Shown here piece by piece: positions 27,090-38,600 of a DNA stretch of 64,000 nucleotides. Source of the stretch: CAVZZV01 sp963779845 (lineage in GTDB: Bacteria > Bacteroidota > Bacteroidia > Bacteroidales > GCA-2748055); the NCBI GenBank assembly GCA_963779845.1, contig CAVZZV010000005.1:992001-1056000 (forward strand), in the 5' to 3' direction. The position numbers and the translations under genes were made by a program. Every line of letters begins with the position of its first letter. Positions within the stretch are counted from its first letter, which is position 1. The notes beneath the pieces are model-generated. The model ran no database searches. It was not told where the DNA came from and was given only the letters and a program-made list of their open reading frames with translations.

Positions 27090-28526
27090 ATGAGATTACT
27101 CAAGACACTTAGAGCACAAAATAACGATAACATTATCCTTGTCGGAAATAAAACAAGTGATTTTTCAGCATATCTCAAGTCCAACGAGGAGAAATCCTAT
27201 CTGAAAACGCGTTTTGAGAAGGATAAAAACCAAGTTTCTCTGAATCAGTATTCCCGGCAGGTATTCATTCAGTTAATTGAAAAGAAAGAAAATTTCACGA
27301 TTAGCCGGAAATTGGAAGAACTTCGAAAAGCAGCGGTTCATTTAGGCAAGTCTATCAATAAATCAGGGATGACCACCGTGACGATAATCCCTGTTGAAGC
27401 AGAAAACGCAGAGGTCCTCGCACTTGCTGAAGGTCTTATTTTATCCAATTATCAGTTTTTAAAGTACTTCAGTGAAAAAGAAACGAAGAAAAATTCCCTC
27501 GAAGAAATTCAAATACTCAGTGACCAAATTTCCGAAAGTGAAATTCAGGAGCTTTCGGATCTTTGCGAAGCGGTCTACCATGCCCGCGACCTTGTAAATG
27601 AACCCCTCTCCTATCTTACGGCGGTCCAGCTGTCTAAAGAAATCGAAAAGTTGGGGGAAGAAGCGGGGTTCAGCGTAGAGGTGCTGAACAAAAAGAAAAT
27701 TGAATCACTTAAAATGGGCGGTTTACTCGCTGTTAACAAGGGCAGCATTGACCCCCCTACATTTAACATCCTTGAATATAAACCTTCTAACGCCAGGAAC
27801 AGCAAGCCATATGTTCTGGTTGGTAAAGGAATTGTATATGATACCGGCGGGCTTAGCCTTAAACCGACTACCGATTCGATGGATTACATGAAATGTGATA
27901 TGGCCGGTGCTGCAGCGGTCGCAGGTTCATTTTACGCAATAGCCCGGGCAGGATTGGATATTCATATCATTGGACTTATTCCGGCCACAGATAATCGTCC
28001 GGATGGAAATGCCTATGTACCGGGAGATGTGATAAAAATGTATGATGGAACCACGGTTGAAGTCTTGAATACCGATGCAGAAGGAAGGATGGTACTGGCC
28101 GACGCTCTTTCCTGGGCTAAACAATATCAGCCTGAATTGGTCATAGATCTGGCCACCCTCACGGGTTCGGCCCATGCTGCGATTGGGACCCAGGGGATGG
28201 TGGGAATGGGAAATGCTCCCCGGAAAGTTATGGACAGGCTTATTGAAAGTAGTTATGCCAGTTATGAAAGGATCGCTGAATTTCCTTTCTGGGATGAATA
28301 CGCTGAAGAAATGAAATCGGATATCGCCGATCTGAAAAATATTGGAGGTCGGCTGGCAGGATCAATAACGGCAGGCAAATTCCTGGAACACTTTACCAAC
28401 TACCCATACATCCATCTTGATATTGCCGGACCTTCTTTCAACAAAAAACCCGATAGCTACCGGGGTAAGGGAGGGAGTGGTGTTGGGGTACGCCTTCTTT
28501 TCGATTTTTTTAAGCATCTTGAATAA
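27090..28526 (+). CDS. pepA: Leucyl aminopeptidase, M17 family
   Basis: 478 residues. A variable N-terminal domain is followed by the M17 catalytic half. Dimetal-site motifs are visible: VGKGIVYDTGGLSLKP (Lys and Asp ligands), MKCDMAGAAAVAG, and NTDAEGRMVLADAL, the family signature with catalytic Arg. It removes N-terminal residues in the cytoplasm. The start at 27090 follows the promoter box; an upstream ATG at 27042 would add an unrelated hydrophobic stretch. pdxA begins 18 bases after the stop. Confidence 0.92.
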   Translation: MRLLKTLRAQNNDNIILVGNKTSDFSAYLKSNEEKSYLKTRFEKDKNQVSLNQYSRQVFIQLIEKKENFTISRKLEELRKAAVHLGKSINKSGMTTVTIIPVEAENAEVLALAEGLILSNYQFLKYFSEKETKKNSLEEIQILSDQISESEIQELSDLCEAVYHARDLVNEPLSYLTAVQLSKEIEKLGEEAGFSVEVLNKKKIESLKMGGLLAVNKGSIDPPTFNILEYKPSNARNSKPYVLVGKGIVYDTGGLSLKPTTDSMDYMKCDMAGAAAVAGSFYAIARAGLDIHIIGLIPATDNRPDGNAYVPGDVIKMYDGTTVEVLNTDAEGRMVLADALSWAKQYQPELVIDLATLTGSAHAAIGTQGMVGMGNAPRKVMDRLIESSYASYERIAEFPFWDEYAEEMKSDIADLKNIGGRLAGSITAGKFLEHFTNYPYIHLDIAGPSFNKKPDSYRGKGGSGVGVRLLFDFFKHLE

Positions 28527-28543
28527 GCTTTATTATTTACTAA

Positions 28544-29623
28544 ATGGAAAAAGAGAATATTAAAATAGGTATAAGTCAGGGGGATATCAATGGCATTGGA
28601 TATGAAGTAGTTATCAAATCTCTGATGGATCCCCGCATACTTGAAATATGCACCCCAATCGTCTATGGTTCCCCGAAGGTAGCTGCCTACCACCGTAAAG
28701 CTCTGGACATCGATAATTTTAGCTTTAATACTATCCGGGACGTATCCGAGGCTCATGAGAAAAGGCCGAATATTATCAATTGTGTAGATGAAGACATACG
28801 GGTTGAACTCGGCAAATCGACTCAAATGGCCGGAGAAGCTGCTCATCTTGCACTTGAGGCGGCCGTAAAAGACTTGAAAGATAATAAGATAGATGCTCTT
28901 GTCACTGCTCCTATCAATAAAATGAACATCCAATCGGATAGCTTCAGGTATAATGGACACACTGAATATCTGCAAAGTATCTTCAATACAGAGGAAGTCC
29001 TCATGCTGATGGTCAATGGAAACCTTAAAGTTGGGGTCGTAGCCGGTCATATCCCGCTGGCCCATGTCTCTTCCTTTATTACAAAAGAGTTGATCATAGA
29101 GAAAGTAAAGATCATGAACGAATCCCTCAGGGCTGACTTTTGCATACGGAAGCCCCGGATTGCGGTTTTCGGGCTGAATCCACATGCAGGGGATGAGGGA
29201 CTCCTGGGTACGGAGGAGATTGACACCATTTCTCCTGCCATCGAAGAACTTAGAAAAGAGGGCTACTATGTGTTCGGCCCCTTCCCGGCTGATGGTTTCT
29301 TTGGCTCGGGCAATTATACGAAGTTTGATGGAATTCTGGCTATGTACCACGACCAGGGTCTGACACCATTCAAGACACTTTCCCGTGACGAGGGAGTTAA
29401 TTTTACCGCAGGACTTCCCGTAATCCGGACTTCGCCGGCCCATGGTACAGCCTATGAGCTTGCCGGTAAGAATGAAGCGGGCCCAGGTTCCTTCCTTGCT
29501 TCAATTTACCTTGCCTGTGATGTATACAATAACCGTAAATTGTATAAAGAGATAAATAAAAATCCTTTACCCCCCGGACTTCCCGACGAAGTGAGAGGGA
29601 GCCGTGAGCATCCGGGGGAATAA
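28544..29623 (+). CDS. pdxA: 4-hydroxythreonine-4-phosphate dehydrogenase
   Basis: 359 residues, cytoplasmic, in the DXP-dependent pyridoxal phosphate route. It oxidises 4-phosphohydroxy-L-threonine with NAD and a divalent metal. Motifs: ISQGDINGIGYEV at the start, YNGHTEYL, VAGHIPLAHVS, and HDQGLTPFKTL (metal-binding His). ISQGDINGIG stands where many homologues have GEPAGIG, a variant I believe is common in Bacteroidota. It is co-directional with pepA. Confidence 0.93.
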   Translation: MEKENIKIGISQGDINGIGYEVVIKSLMDPRILEICTPIVYGSPKVAAYHRKALDIDNFSFNTIRDVSEAHEKRPNIINCVDEDIRVELGKSTQMAGEAAHLALEAAVKDLKDNKIDALVTAPINKMNIQSDSFRYNGHTEYLQSIFNTEEVLMLMVNGNLKVGVVAGHIPLAHVSSFITKELIIEKVKIMNESLRADFCIRKPRIAVFGLNPHAGDEGLLGTEEIDTISPAIEELRKEGYYVFGPFPADGFFGSGNYTKFDGILAMYHDQGLTPFKTLSRDEGVNFTAGLPVIRTSPAHGTAYELAGKNEAGPGSFLASIYLACDVYNNRKLYKEINKNPLPPGLPDEVRGSREHPGE

Positions 29624-29663
29624 AAGCCTGCTCCGGAACAACCTTCTAATTCGATTTAAGGCA

Positions 29664-29693
29664 TTGATTTGCCAAACCTGTTTCATAATTTTG
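29664..29693 (+). promoter_or_regulatory. Promoter of maeB
   Basis: TTG (29664-29666), 19 bases, TAATTTTG (29686-29693): full consensus arrangement. maeB starts 11 bases later at ATG 29704, or 35 bases later at ATG 29728, which the spacing favours. Confidence 0.7.
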
Positions 29694-29703
29694 TTGCAGG
29701 ATT

Positions 29704-31992
29704 ATGTTCAACCTTAATCATTCCACCATGGCTAAATTCACTCGCGAAGATGCCCTCAACTTTCATTCAATGGGCCGACCAGGGAAAATTGAAGTGATTC
29801 CCACAAAACCGCATTCAACCCAGCTCGACCTCTCCCTGGCTTATTCCCCGGGTGTAGCAGAGCCCTGCCTGGAAATTGAAAAACATCCTGAGGATGCCTA
29901 TAAATATACGGCCAAGGGGAATCTCGTGGCGGTGATTTCCAATGGTACCGCTGTCCTGGGACTTGGAAACATCGGAGCACTTGCCGGCAAACCAGTTATG
30001 GAGGGAAAAGGCCTGCTTTTCAAAATTTTTGCAGATATCGATGTTTTCGATATCGAAGTTGATAAAACCGATCCGGATGAATTTATTGAAGTCGTGAAAG
30101 CTATCGCCCCGACCTTTGGGGGTGTTAATCTGGAAGATATTAAAGCCCCTGAATGCTTCGAAATCGAGGAACGATTAAAAGAAGAACTGGACATCCCGGT
30201 TTTTCATGACGATCAGCACGGCACCGCGATCATTTCTGCTGCAGGCCTTCTAAATGCACTGGAGATCAATGGAAAAAAACCGGAAGATATAAAAGTAGTT
30301 GTTTCTGGCGCAGGCGCGGCAGCTATTTCATGCCTGAAACTATATGTAAGCCTGGGGGTCAAAAAAGAGAACATTGTCATGCTCGACAGCAAAGGGGTTG
30401 TAAATGACAAAAGGGAAGATTTGAATAAATACAAAAAGGAATTCGCCACCAAAAGAAAGCTAAGTTCTTTTGAAGAAGCAATTAAAGATGCCGACGTTTT
30501 TCTTGGCCTGTCGGTGGCAAATTGCTTTAGTAGCGAAATGCTAAAAAGCATGGCCTCTGATCCCATTGTTTTTGCCATGGCAAATCCAAATCCTGAAATT
30601 TCCTATGAATTGGCAATGGAAACACGCGATGACCTGATTTTTGCCACGGGCAGATCAGATTACCCAAACCAGATTAATAATGTTCTCGGGTTCCCCTATA
30701 TTTTTCGGGGAGCCATGGATGTGAGGGCTAGCGCCATAAATGAGCCCATGAAAATTGCAGCTGTCAAAGCCCTGTCAGAGCTGACAAAGGAGGACGTTCC
30801 TGAAACGGTCAACCGGGCCTATAAATCCAGGAACCTGGTTTTCGGACGGGAATACATCATCCCGAAGCCACTGGATCCCCGTCTGATTACCCGGGTTGCT
30901 CCGGCCGTTGCCAGGGCAGCCATGGAAACCGGAGTAGCCCGTTCTCCAATTAAAGACTGGAAAGCCTATGACCAGCAGTTACGGCAACGCCTTGGAATAG
31001 ACAACAGGCTTATCCAGGAAATACGGATAAAGGCACAACAGGAACCCAAACGGCTGGTATTTGCCGAAGCGGCAAGCTACAAAGTATTGAAAGCCGCACA
31101 GGAACTGCTTCACAACGGGATAGCCTATCCCACACTTCTGGGAAATCGAGAGGAAATCCGTTCCATCATTGCAGATAACCATCTTGACCTTGAAAAAATA
31201 GAGATTATTGATCCCAGGTCCCCGCAGCAAGAATATAAGCGGATGGAATACGCGAAAATTTTATTCGAGCGAAGAAAAAGAAAAGGGCTTAACCTGGACG
31301 AATCGATTGATTTAATGTATAACCCAAATTATTTTGGCGCATTGATGGTGGAAACCGGGGAAGCAGATGCCTTTTTAAGTGGCTTCACAAGTAAATACGC
31401 GAATGTAATACGTCCTGCCATCCAGGTTTCGGGAACCAACAATTCAAAAAAGCATATTGCCGGCATGTATATCGTGCAAACAAAAAAAGGATCATTTTTC
31501 TTTGCAGACACCACGGTGAATATCCAGCCAGATGCCGAATCGATTGTTGACACTACTCTGCTAACGGCTAAAGCGGTAGAACAATTTGGTATTGAGCCTG
31601 TTATAGCGCTTGTTTCCTACTCGAATTTCGGTTCAGTTAAGAACGGCAGCCCTTCCAGGGTGCATGAAGCTATTGAAATCCTTCACCGGGATCATCCTGA
31701 AATTTTAGTGGATGGTGAGATGCAGGCAAATTTCGCACTTAATGCCGAATTAAGAAAGAAGAAATTCCCGTTTACAAAATTGCAGGAGAAGGAGGTCAAC
31801 ACCATCATATTCCCAAATCTTACCTCAGGAAATATTGCCTATAAGATGATGCAGGAAATCGGTGGTGCAGAAGTTGTTGGCCCAATCCTTCTCGGACTTG
31901 GCAAACCAATACATATATTACCCCTGGAAAGTTCTGTCCGTGAGATTGTGAACATGGCATGCATTGCGGTTGTGGATGCTCAAAATACCTAA
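29704..31992 (+). CDS. maeB: NADP-dependent malic enzyme with C-terminal phosphotransacetylase-like domain
   Basis: 762 residues, the long MaeB form. The N-terminal malic enzyme (about 10-430) converts malate to pyruvate and CO2 (YSPGVAEPC, FHDDQHGTAI, VVSGAGAAAISCL dinucleotide site). The C-terminal 430-762 part resembles phosphate acetyltransferase and in relatives senses acetyl-CoA rather than catalysing. ATG 29728 (MAKFTRED) may be the real start, since 29704 is only 11 bases after the promoter box. The maeB-ruvA-sprA-gcvH order is, as I recall, shared with Flavobacteriia. Confidence 0.94.
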   Translation: MFNLNHSTMAKFTREDALNFHSMGRPGKIEVIPTKPHSTQLDLSLAYSPGVAEPCLEIEKHPEDAYKYTAKGNLVAVISNGTAVLGLGNIGALAGKPVMEGKGLLFKIFADIDVFDIEVDKTDPDEFIEVVKAIAPTFGGVNLEDIKAPECFEIEERLKEELDIPVFHDDQHGTAIISAAGLLNALEINGKKPEDIKVVVSGAGAAAISCLKLYVSLGVKKENIVMLDSKGVVNDKREDLNKYKKEFATKRKLSSFEEAIKDADVFLGLSVANCFSSEMLKSMASDPIVFAMANPNPEISYELAMETRDDLIFATGRSDYPNQINNVLGFPYIFRGAMDVRASAINEPMKIAAVKALSELTKEDVPETVNRAYKSRNLVFGREYIIPKPLDPRLITRVAPAVARAAMETGVARSPIKDWKAYDQQLRQRLGIDNRLIQEIRIKAQQEPKRLVFAEAASYKVLKAAQELLHNGIAYPTLLGNREEIRSIIADNHLDLEKIEIIDPRSPQQEYKRMEYAKILFERRKRKGLNLDESIDLMYNPNYFGALMVETGEADAFLSGFTSKYANVIRPAIQVSGTNNSKKHIAGMYIVQTKKGSFFFADTTVNIQPDAESIVDTTLLTAKAVEQFGIEPVIALVSYSNFGSVKNGSPSRVHEAIEILHRDHPEILVDGEMQANFALNAELRKKKFPFTKLQEKEVNTIIFPNLTSGNIAYKMMQEIGGAEVVGPILLGLGKPIHILPLESSVREIVNMACIAVVDAQNT

Positions 31993-32024
31993 ATTTTAAT
32001 TACTTTTAGCCCTAAAATTTATCC

Positions 32025-32606
32025 ATGTACGAATTCATCGAGGGCCAGATAATTGAAAAAACCCCTGCCAATATAATATTACAGGATGGAGGCATAGCCT
32101 TTTATATTAATATCTCACTGCATTCCTATACCAGTCTTCCGGAAACCGGGACTTGCAAAATATACATCCATCAGGTTATAAGGGAAGATGCACATATCTT
32201 ATTTGGCTTCATTTCAAAAGCTGAACGCGAAACATTCCGCCACTTGATCTCTGTGAGTGGGATAGGTGCAAATACCGCACGAATAATCCTCTCTTCTTTA
32301 AGCCCGAACGAAGTTTCACATGCCATCCTGGAAGGGAATGTCGGGCTTCTTCAGGGGATTAAAGGTATAGGTGCGAAGACCGCTCAGAGGCTGATAATTG
32401 ACCTCAAAGACAAAGTGGCTAAAGGGGCAAAAGGCGACGAATTATTTATTCCTCAACGCAATACAATCAGGGAAGAATCGTTATCTGCTTTAGTCGCTCT
32501 TGGTTTCATCAAAAAACATGCAGAGAAAACCGTGGGCTCGCTGCTGTCAGAGAATCCTGAGTTAACTGTAGAGGAAGTCGTAAAACAAGCTTTAAAACTA
32601 TTGTAA
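32025..32606 (+). CDS. ruvA: Holliday junction branch migration protein RuvA
   Basis: 193 residues: an N-terminal OB domain (MYEFIEGQIIEKTPANIIL), two helix-hairpin-helix motifs (SGIGANTARIIL, KGIGAKTAQRLIIDLKDK) and a C-terminal RuvB-contacting domain (about 145-193). It binds four-way junctions and loads RuvB helicase. The stop is 11 bases before sprA, so they are likely on one transcript. Confidence 0.96.
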   Translation: MYEFIEGQIIEKTPANIILQDGGIAFYINISLHSYTSLPETGTCKIYIHQVIREDAHILFGFISKAERETFRHLISVSGIGANTARIILSSLSPNEVSHAILEGNVGLLQGIKGIGAKTAQRLIIDLKDKVAKGAKGDELFIPQRNTIREESLSALVALGFIKKHAEKTVGSLLSENPELTVEEVVKQALKLL

Positions 32607-32617
32607 CCCGTTTATTT

Positions 32618-35600
32618 TTGAGAAGAGGATCAACCAATATATCCGTCCTGCTATTCCCGTTATTCATTTTGCTAAGCATCTTCAGACTAGAAGCAAATGA
32701 TTTCGGAAGCTACATGCCAGAAATAATTCAGGAGGTTCAGCTTCCCGATACCGGTTTGCGTTTTCCCATTCCTGAATCTGGTAACGATCCTTATAATCAG
32801 CTTAAGGAAACCTCACCCTTATACGGGCCCCGTCCTTCCAATATAAAAACCGTTATCGATTACGATCCGGTCACCAAACAATATTATTTCACTGAGAAAA
32901 TAGGGAATTTTAGTTATCGCAGGCCTTATGTTATGGACAAAAGCGAGTACATTAAATATGACGCAGTCCGTTCCCGGCAGGATTACTGGAAAACCAAGAC
33001 TTCCGGCGAGAACTTGGGAGAAGGCTCGTCCCTCATCCCTGGTTTGAATGTGGGCGGACAAGCGTTCGACAGGGTTTTCGGAAGCAACACGATCAACATT
33101 ACTCCTTCCGGAAGTGCTGAGCTGATCTTCGGTTTCAACCTTTCCAAAACCGACAACCCCACTCTTACCGAGAGACTGAGAAAAACACCCTCCTTCACCT
33201 TTGAGGAAAAAATTCTTATGAACGTTACCGGAAATATTGGTGATAAGATGAAGCTGGATGTTAATTATAACACTGAAGCAACCTTCGATTTTGAGAATAA
33301 GACCAAACTTGAATATTCCGGAAAAGAGGATGAAATCATTAAGAAGATTGAAGCTGGAAACGTTTCCCTGCCCCTTTCCGGAACCCTCATCACCGGGAGT
33401 CAAAGTCTTTTTGGTTTGAAGACTGAGATGCAGTTCGGAAAAATGACCATGACCAGTGTTTTTTCCCAGCAACGGGGCGAGTCATCGGTAATTGAGGTAC
33501 AGGGAGGGGCACAGATCCAGGAGTATGAAGTAACCGTCGACAATTACGATGCAAACAAGCATTACTTCCTGTCCGATTATTTTCGCGATAATTACAACCG
33601 CTCTCTGGAAAACCTCCCCATCATAAACGCGGGGGTAAACATAACCAGAATTGAAGTATGGATTACAAATAAGACCAACAATTTTGAGGAATCCAGGAAT
33701 ATCGTAGCATTTACCGACCTTGGCGAACCGCAACCTTACAGCGATCAGTTTAGCCGGCAGCCCGGAGAACCGGGAAACTGGCCGAGAAATGAGCTAAACA
33801 ATGCATACTCGCTAATGGTGAGCGGTCCCTATATGTCTATCAGGAATATCAATAACGTTACCAGCGTCCTATCCGGCTTCAACCTGGGAAAGGATTATGA
33901 AAAAATTGAAAATGCCAGGCTCCTTAGTCCGCGTGAATATACGATTAACGAGAAACTGGGATACATTTCCCTGAATTCTTCACTTAACACCGACGAGGTC
34001 CTGGCTGTAGCCTATGAATATACCTATAATGGCAAGACCTATCAGGTGGGGGAATTAGCCAGTTCAGGAGGTATTTCGGCACCAAATTCCCTTTATCTCA
34101 AACTGCTGAAGGGAACCAATTTTACTCCCTCTTCCTACACCTGGAGACTGATGATGAAAAACGTATATGCCATTGGGGCATATCAGGTAAGCGAGGAAGA
34201 TTTCAGTCTGGAGGTTCTTTACCAGGATGATAAGACAGGCAATGCCATCAATTATATCCCCGAGGGGGAACTTAATAAAAAAATTCTTCTCAAGCTGCTC
34301 AATCTGGATAATTTAAATTCGAGCAACGATCCCTATCCAGATGGTCTTTTCGATTATATCCCTGGGATTACGGTAATCCCGTCAAATGGCAGAATTATCT
34401 TCCCGGTCGTAGAGCCTTTTGGTGCAGAACTGGAACGAATTATCCGGGAAAATGGCGGAGATGATGCCATGGTCGATCGTTACGTCTTCTACGAACTTTA
34501 TGATTCCACGAAAACCAAAGCCCAGCAGATTGCCGAGAAAAACAAATTCAAACTTGCCGGGAAATATCAATCTTCCTCCAGCTCCGAAATCATGCTTAAC
34601 GCCATGAACGTGCCGAAAGGATCTGTTAAGGTAACAGCAGGGGGAAGGCAATTAAATGAAGGCAGCGATTATACGGTAGATTATACCCTTGGCCGTGTTA
34701 CCATTATCAATCAGGGGATATTGGAGTCGGGAACCCCTATCCGCATATCGCTTGAGAATAATTCACTCTTTAATATCCAAACAAAAACTTTGGTCGGATC
34801 ACATTTTGACTATAAAATGTCGGACGATTTCAATATTGGGGGAACCATTCTAAACCTTACCGAACGGCCACTAACCCAGAAAGTAAGTCTGGGGGATGAG
34901 CCGATATCGAATACCATCTGGGGGTTAAATACCTCATACAGGAGAGAATCGCAATGGCTTACTACATTGATCGACCATATACCCCTTCTGGAAACAAAAG
35001 AACCATCAAGTTTTACTTTTGTGGGGGAATTTGCACAACTGATTCCAGGCCACTCCAAAGCAATTAAGAAAGAGGGCAATGCCTATATCGACGATTTTGA
35101 AGGAAGCGAAACCTCCATAGACCTGAAATATTTTTCAGCCTGGTCCCTTTCGAGTGCACCCTCGGGATATTTCCCCCAGGCTTCCCTTAATAATAATCTT
35201 GAATACGGCTATGGAAGGGCAAAGATAGCCTGGTATGTTATTGATCCTCTTTTCAACAGGAACAATGTTTTAACTCCGGATTATATCAAAGATAATCCGG
35301 ATTTACAATCGAGTCATTATGTTCGTGAAGTGTATGAAAAAGATATCTTTAAAAATAAAGAAAGTCCAAACAACATCCCAACGAACATCTCCATCCTTAA
35401 CCTCGCCTACTATCCTTCGCAGCGGGGTCCTTACAATTTTGATGCGGTTAATGTGAATCCAAAAGGAAGCCTGCTCCAACCCGCCTCCAGGTGGGGAGGG
35501 ATCATGCGCGAAATTCAATCCAGCGACTTCGAGGCGGCGAATATCGAATTTGTTGAATTCTGGCTCATGGATCCCTTCGTCGAGGATAAGGACAATCCGG

Positions 35601-38600
35601 GGGGCGACCTCTATCTGAATCTGGGAAACATCTCCGAAGATGTTTTGAAAGATTCCCGGAAAGCCTTTGAAAATGGCCTGCCTACTTCTGCCCTGGTAAG
35701 CCAGGTCGATACCACGGTTTGGGGCCGTGTTCCACTTGTGCAGTCACTGGTCAATGCTTTTGATTATGAGAATGAATCACGTCAGTATCAGGATGTGGGA
35801 CTTGACGGGCTGAGCAATGAAAACGAGAGGAGCTTTTACGGCGATTTCCTGAATAAACTGGGACTTGTGTTAGATGCCGACGCATACGCAGAAATATTGG
35901 ACGATCCATCAAGCGATGATTTCCATTATTACCGGGGTTCCGATTATGACGCCGACCGACTGGACATTCTCGCCCGATATAAAGCTTATAACGGACTTGA
36001 GGGGAATTCTCCCACCTTCGAACAAACCAATGAATCTTACCCAACTACCGGCTCCACACTTCCTGATGTGGAAGATATTAACCGTGACAATACTCTCAGT
36101 GAAAGCGAAAGTTATTACTCTTACAGGGTTAGCCTTCGACCGGAAGATTTGAATGTTGGGGGAAATTTCATCGTGGATCGGGTAGAAGATGAAGTAGAAT
36201 TCAAGAATGGGACGAAATCGAAAGTAAACTGGTACCAATTCAGGGTCCCAATCTACAGCTACGACCGCACTGTAGGTGATATCCAGGATTTTAAGTCAAT
36301 AAGGTTCATGCGGATGTTCATGACCAATTTCTCCGATTCCGTAATTCTTCGTTTTGCCAAACTGGACCTTATCCGGGGAGAATGGAGACGTTATACCCAG
36401 GCATTTACAGAATCGGGCGAGATATCAACGGGCAGTGAACCCAGCGATGGCACACTTAGCATTTCTGCAGTCAATATTGAAGAAAATGCCGGAAAGGAAC
36501 CCGTGAACTATGTTCTTCCCCCCGGAATCGACCGGGTAATAGACCCATCCCAGCCTCAGATCCGACAATTGAACGAGCAATCCATCGTCCTGAAAGTCCT
36601 CAACCTTGAAGATGGGGATGCCCGTGCAGCATATAAGAATGTGGACCTCGATATCAGGCAATATAATAAAATCAGGATGGAGGCACATGCTGAAGCAATC
36701 CCCGGAGATCCACTTCAGGACTATGAGCTGACCGCCTTCATCCGGCTTGGATCCGATTATAAAGGAAACTTTTACGAATATGAGGTGCCCCTTAAGTTAA
36801 CTCCATGGAGAAGCGATTATGATGGCAAATCGGAGGCAGACCGGCGGATCGTTTGGCCTGCGGAAAATTCATTCGATATAGAGCTTTCAATTTTCCAGGA
36901 AGTTAAACAACAAAGAAACCGGGTAATGCATGAACCCGGGTCGGAACTTGACATTACCTCGATTTATTCAATCTATGATGGGAAAAACAGGGTAAGTGTT
37001 GCGGGAAATCCTAACCTCTCGAATATACGCACCATAATGATCGGGGTAAGAAATTCAAAATCCGGGGCCGGAAACTTAACAGATGACGGAATGCCCAAAT
37101 CCGGTGAAATCTGGCTAAACGAATTACGGTTGTCCGATTTCAATGAAAAGGGGGGATGGGCAGCCAATGGCAGGCTGACCACGAAACTGGCCGATCTTGG
37201 AACCCTAACACTTTCCGGTAACACCTATACGCCCGGATTCGGGAGCATTGCTGATAAGGTACAGCAAAGAAGCCAGGAACAGGTATTGCAATACGATGCT
37301 TCTTCAAACCTTGAACTCGGGAAATTTTTCCCGGAAAAATCCGGGGTATCCATCCCCGTCTATGCCGGAATTTCTGAATCCGTAATTAACCCCGAGTACA
37401 ACCCCCTCGATCCGGATATCCCCCTCAAAGACGCTTTAAGAAACGCCGCTACAGCCTTTGAGAGAGATTCTATTAAAAAGCTGTCCCAGGACTATACCCG
37501 TCGCCGAAGCCTGAATGTCACTAATGTGCGGGTCATAAAGCAGGAGGGGAAAACCAGGATCTACGACCTTGCCAACTGGGCAGCAAGTTATTCATTCATG
37601 GATACCTACAGCCGGGATATTTCAACGGAATACTACGTTCAGCGAAGGTACAGGGCAGCCCTCAGCTATAACTTCAACACCCGCCCTGACGTCGTGACCC
37701 CTTTCACGAAAGTAAGTTTCCTGAAATCACCTCAGCTGAGATTGATTCGCGACTTCAATTTCTCCTATCTGCCCTCCAGGATTTCATTCCGAACGGATAT
37801 GAACCGCTCATATATGGAAAGAAAGCTCAGGAATCTTAGCAATCCCTACCTTGAAATTGAGCCGACTTATAAGAAAGACTTTTTCTGGAACAGGTATTAC
37901 GACCTCCAATGGGATATCACGCGTGCCTTAAAATTTGATTTTTCAGCAACGAATGTTGCCAGGATTGATGAACCGCTCGGAAGGATGAATAAAGAGGATG
38001 ACGATTATCGGGCGAAACGGGATTCAATTATTCAGGAGATATACAGTTTCGGGAGGACCATCAACTATAACCACCAATTCAATGTCACTTACAACCTGCC
38101 TATCAATAAAATTCCCATGCTGAGCTGGATAAATACTTCCGTTAGATATAATGCCACTTTTGGCTGGGATGCAGGCCCTATAATCAAAGATCCTGCCATT
38201 GACCTGGGAAATACCATTAAAAATTCCAATACCCTGCAGGTGAATGGTCAACTGAATATGTCCAGCCTTTACAACAAAATAGATTATTTTAAAAAGCTGA
38301 GTCAGCCCCAGCGTGCCGGAGAGGAAGAAAAAAGGACCAGAGAGGTAACCTATACCAGGGAAAATCAGGTTCTTAGGCCTGATTACCCCAGATCATATAC
38401 CCATAAATTGAAAACAAATGATATCAAGGTCGAAATATTCAACCGTGAGGGGGCAATTATTGGATCGAAAGTGGAAATAATCAGTGAAAACAGGGTCACC
38501 GTAACACCCGATTCTACAATCAGAGGTGCTACAGTGGTGATCACGGGCATACGGGAAATGGGACAAAGCCCATTAGAATTTATAATCGATAATACCTCCA

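Noticed and set aside
28457..29443. Minus-strand open frame of about 328 codons opposite pdxA
   Set aside because: pdxA motifs (HDQGLTPFKTL and others) are on the plus strand; the antisense frame has no domain or start context.
32819..33472. Minus-strand open frame of about 217 codons opposite sprA
   Set aside because: Shadow of the sprA reading frame; composition is not protein-like and no motif was seen.
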